The notes beneath the pieces are model-generated. The model ran no database searches and had not been told where the DNA came from. It worked only from the letters and a program-made list of their open reading frames with translations. From JABDPF01 sp036351575 (GTDB taxonomy: Bacteria; Pseudomonadota; Gammaproteobacteria; Xanthomonadales; SZUA-36): 15,048 nucleotides of DNA. The position numbers and the translations under genes are program-made. Positions within the stretch are counted from its first letter, which is position 1; each line of letters opens with the position of its first letter. The stretch covers positions 1 to 15,048 of the forward strand of contig JAZBPJ010000183.1 in the NCBI GenBank assembly GCA_036351575.1, written 5' to 3'. Below, piece after piece: positions 13,701 through 15,048 of this stretch.

Positions 13701-13729
13701 GGGTCAGAGTAGCTCGGCTACTCTGACCC
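13701..13729. repeat. REP-like palindrome, GGGGTCAGAGTA type
   Basis: GGGTCAGAGTAGC (13701-13713) pairs perfectly with GCTACTCTGACCC (13717-13729), a 13-bp stem around TCG, with one more G before it. It lies 30 bases past the upstream gene's stop. GGGGTCAGAGTA-type stems are common dispersed REP-like repeats in proteobacteria. It lacks a T-run. Confidence 0.65.
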
Positions 13730-13888
13730 ATTGTTTACCCGGGAAAAAAGTTTAAAGACTGCATTTCTGCGAAGAACTGACGGTTAATGACTTTAGGTAC
13801 TTATGCACTTCGTTCTCCGCGGTTATGGTCTGAGTCGCTCCGTGCGAAGCCTTAAATGTGCCGGGCATGGATAACCGGAGAGATCGTC

Positions 13889-14995
13889 ATGAAGCTGCGC
13901 TACAAGATTACGGCTGTCATATTCCTTTTTTTTGCGCTTTCCATTGCCGCTCTGGCCCTTGTAATCAGTCACACTGAAGATTGCGGGCCCGCACAGCCCT
14001 ATTCAGGCGATAGCGCAACGATGAAAGCCGTCATTTACCGTTGTTATGGCTCTCCGGATGTCCTGGAGGTCACCGAGATCGAAAAGCCGGTTCCGGCCGC
14101 CGATGAAGTTCTGGTCAGAGTAGAGGCTGCGGCGGTCAACCCGCTGGATTGGCATTACATGAGGGGCACGCCCTACATCGTACGACTTCTCGGCAGCGGA
14201 CTGGGCGCGCCGACCAACCCCCGGATTGGCGTTGATTTCGCCGGCACGATCGAGGCAGTTGGAAGCGAGGTCACCCGATTCAGGCCCGGGGATGATGTAT
14301 TCGGCGGTGCAACAGGAGCGTTCGCGGAGTACGTCACCGTCAATGCGGAACGGGCTGTCGTTCACAAACCAGCCAATATAAGTTTCGAGCAGGCAGCCTC
14401 TGTCACGATAGCTGGAACAACCGCGCTGCAGGCTCTGCGAGACACGGGCAAGCTCGAAGCAGGGCAAAAAGTACTGATCAACGGTGCATCCGGGGGTGTA
14501 GGGACATTTGCCGTGCAGATCGCCAAGGCACTTGGCGCCGAAGTAACCGGTGTCTGCAGCACACGGAACCTGGACCTGGTGCGCTCTATCGGTTCAGATC
14601 ACGTTTTTGACTACACCCGCGAGGATTACACGAAAAGTGACCGGCGTTTCGACGTAATCATCGACATGGTTGGAAACCATGGTTTGCTGGCAAACCGGGA
14701 CGTGATGACTCCCGCAGGCATCTACGTCGGAGTCGGCGGAACCGTCGGAAACTGGGTCGGGCCATTGACAGGACCACTCAAGGCCATGGCATTGACACCG
14801 TTCGTCAGCCAGGAGTTCACCGGTTTCCTGGCGCAGCTCCGCCAGGAGGATCTTCTTTTCCTGGCGGATTTAATGGCCCAAGGCAAGCTGGTTCCGGTAA
14901 CGGGAAGTCGGTTTTCTCTGGATGAGGTGCCGGAGGCGATCCGTCTCTCCGAGGGGGGACACGCACGTGGAAAAATTATTGTCACGAGCGATTGA
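13889..14995 (+). CDS. MDR-superfamily NAD(P)-dependent oxidoreductase with N-terminal membrane segment
   Basis: This is a 368-residue protein. Residues 45-368 are a medium-chain dehydrogenase/reductase of the zinc-independent quinone-oxidoreductase type: MKAVIYRCYGSPDVLEVTEIEKPVP, AAAVNPLDWHYMRG, GVDFAGTIEAVG, then the nucleotide-binding VLINGASGGVGTFAVQIAKALGAEV (195-219). No zinc-ligand cysteine cluster is seen. Residues 1-6 (MKLRYK) are basic and 7-27 strongly hydrophobic, a signal-anchor or uncleaved signal, followed by a short CGPAQPYSGDS linker. The start at ATG 13889 has GGAGAG six bases upstream. The soluble-only start at 14021 has no Shine-Dalgarno, so the membrane segment is probably real. 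By the positive-inside rule the catalytic domain would lie outside the cytoplasm, which is odd for an NAD(P)H enzyme. The substrate is unknown. Confidence 0.87.
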   Translation: MKLRYKITAVIFLFFALSIAALALVISHTEDCGPAQPYSGDSATMKAVIYRCYGSPDVLEVTEIEKPVPAADEVLVRVEAAAVNPLDWHYMRGTPYIVRLLGSGLGAPTNPRIGVDFAGTIEAVGSEVTRFRPGDDVFGGATGAFAEYVTVNAERAVVHKPANISFEQAASVTIAGTTALQALRDTGKLEAGQKVLINGASGGVGTFAVQIAKALGAEVTGVCSTRNLDLVRSIGSDHVFDYTREDYTKSDRRFDVIIDMVGNHGLLANRDVMTPAGIYVGVGGTVGNWVGPLTGPLKAMALTPFVSQEFTGFLAQLRQEDLLFLADLMAQGKLVPVTGSRFSLDEVPEAIRLSEGGHARGKIIVTSD

Positions 14996-15048
14996 CCGGC
15001 ATCCACGCTCCCTTTGGCTCTAAGCAACTGGATAGTTTGTTGATGTTC

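Noticed and set aside
13730..13888. Integron attC or other attachment site before the MDR gene
   Set aside because: I looked for the conserved core sites and long imperfect stem expected of such sites and found neither; only weak, unconvincing promoter-like boxes are visible.
14996..15048. Signals in the last 53 bases
   Set aside because: No hairpin, T-run or gene start can be supported in this short tail.

Overview
The window reads as chromosomal housekeeping DNA from a GC-rich gammaproteobacterium. The protein set fits that group: NhaB, SlyX, an SrkA/YihE-type kinase, GloA-type glyoxalase I, and a metK-ahcY-metF methyl cycle rather than the Pfs/LuxS route of enterics. I cannot name the genus from sequence alone. 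I see no rRNA, tRNA, CRISPR array, phage gene or transposase gene.

Layout. An M20-family metallopeptidase (42-1454, +) converges on a CDF metal-efflux transporter (1491-2405, -), with a hairpin between their ends. A divergent region leads to ilvE (2583-3506, +), which ends at a strong intrinsic terminator (3548-3580). A gene-free stretch (3581-3872) follows. It carries a near-consensus sigma-54 promoter and two inverted repeats and may encode a small RNA. Next on the minus strand are a CspA-family cold-shock protein (3873-4082) and, upstream of it, a NYN/PIN-domain putative RNase with a LOTUS-like C-terminus (4198-5001). Divergent from these, srkA and a GNAT acetyltransferase overlap by 3 bases (5082-6598, +). 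A minus-strand pair follows, a VOC protein translationally coupled to slyX. A repeat-rich gap (7222-7445) then precedes the methyl-cycle operon.

The operon metK-ahcY-metF (10961 down to 7446, -) makes S-adenosylmethionine, clears S-adenosylhomocysteine, and supplies 5-methyl-THF for homocysteine remethylation. Its promoter is clear: TTGCCA, 17 bases, TACAAT. A 20-bp near-palindrome overlaps the -10, and the leader RNA (about 120 nt) has a terminator-like hairpin with a U6 tract and a second hairpin near the RBS. That suggests control by a repressor plus a possible RNA-level switch.

nhaB (11208-12710, +) diverges from metK. Two long REP-like palindromes (12725-12762 and 13701-13729) bracket gloA (-) and an unrecognised one-TM-segment protein (+). 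The window ends with a zinc-independent-type MDR oxidoreductase carrying an unusual N-terminal membrane segment (13889-14995, +).

No multi-gene novel system is evident. The candidates worth following are the sigma-54 non-coding locus at 3522-3760 and the metK leader at 10962-11116.
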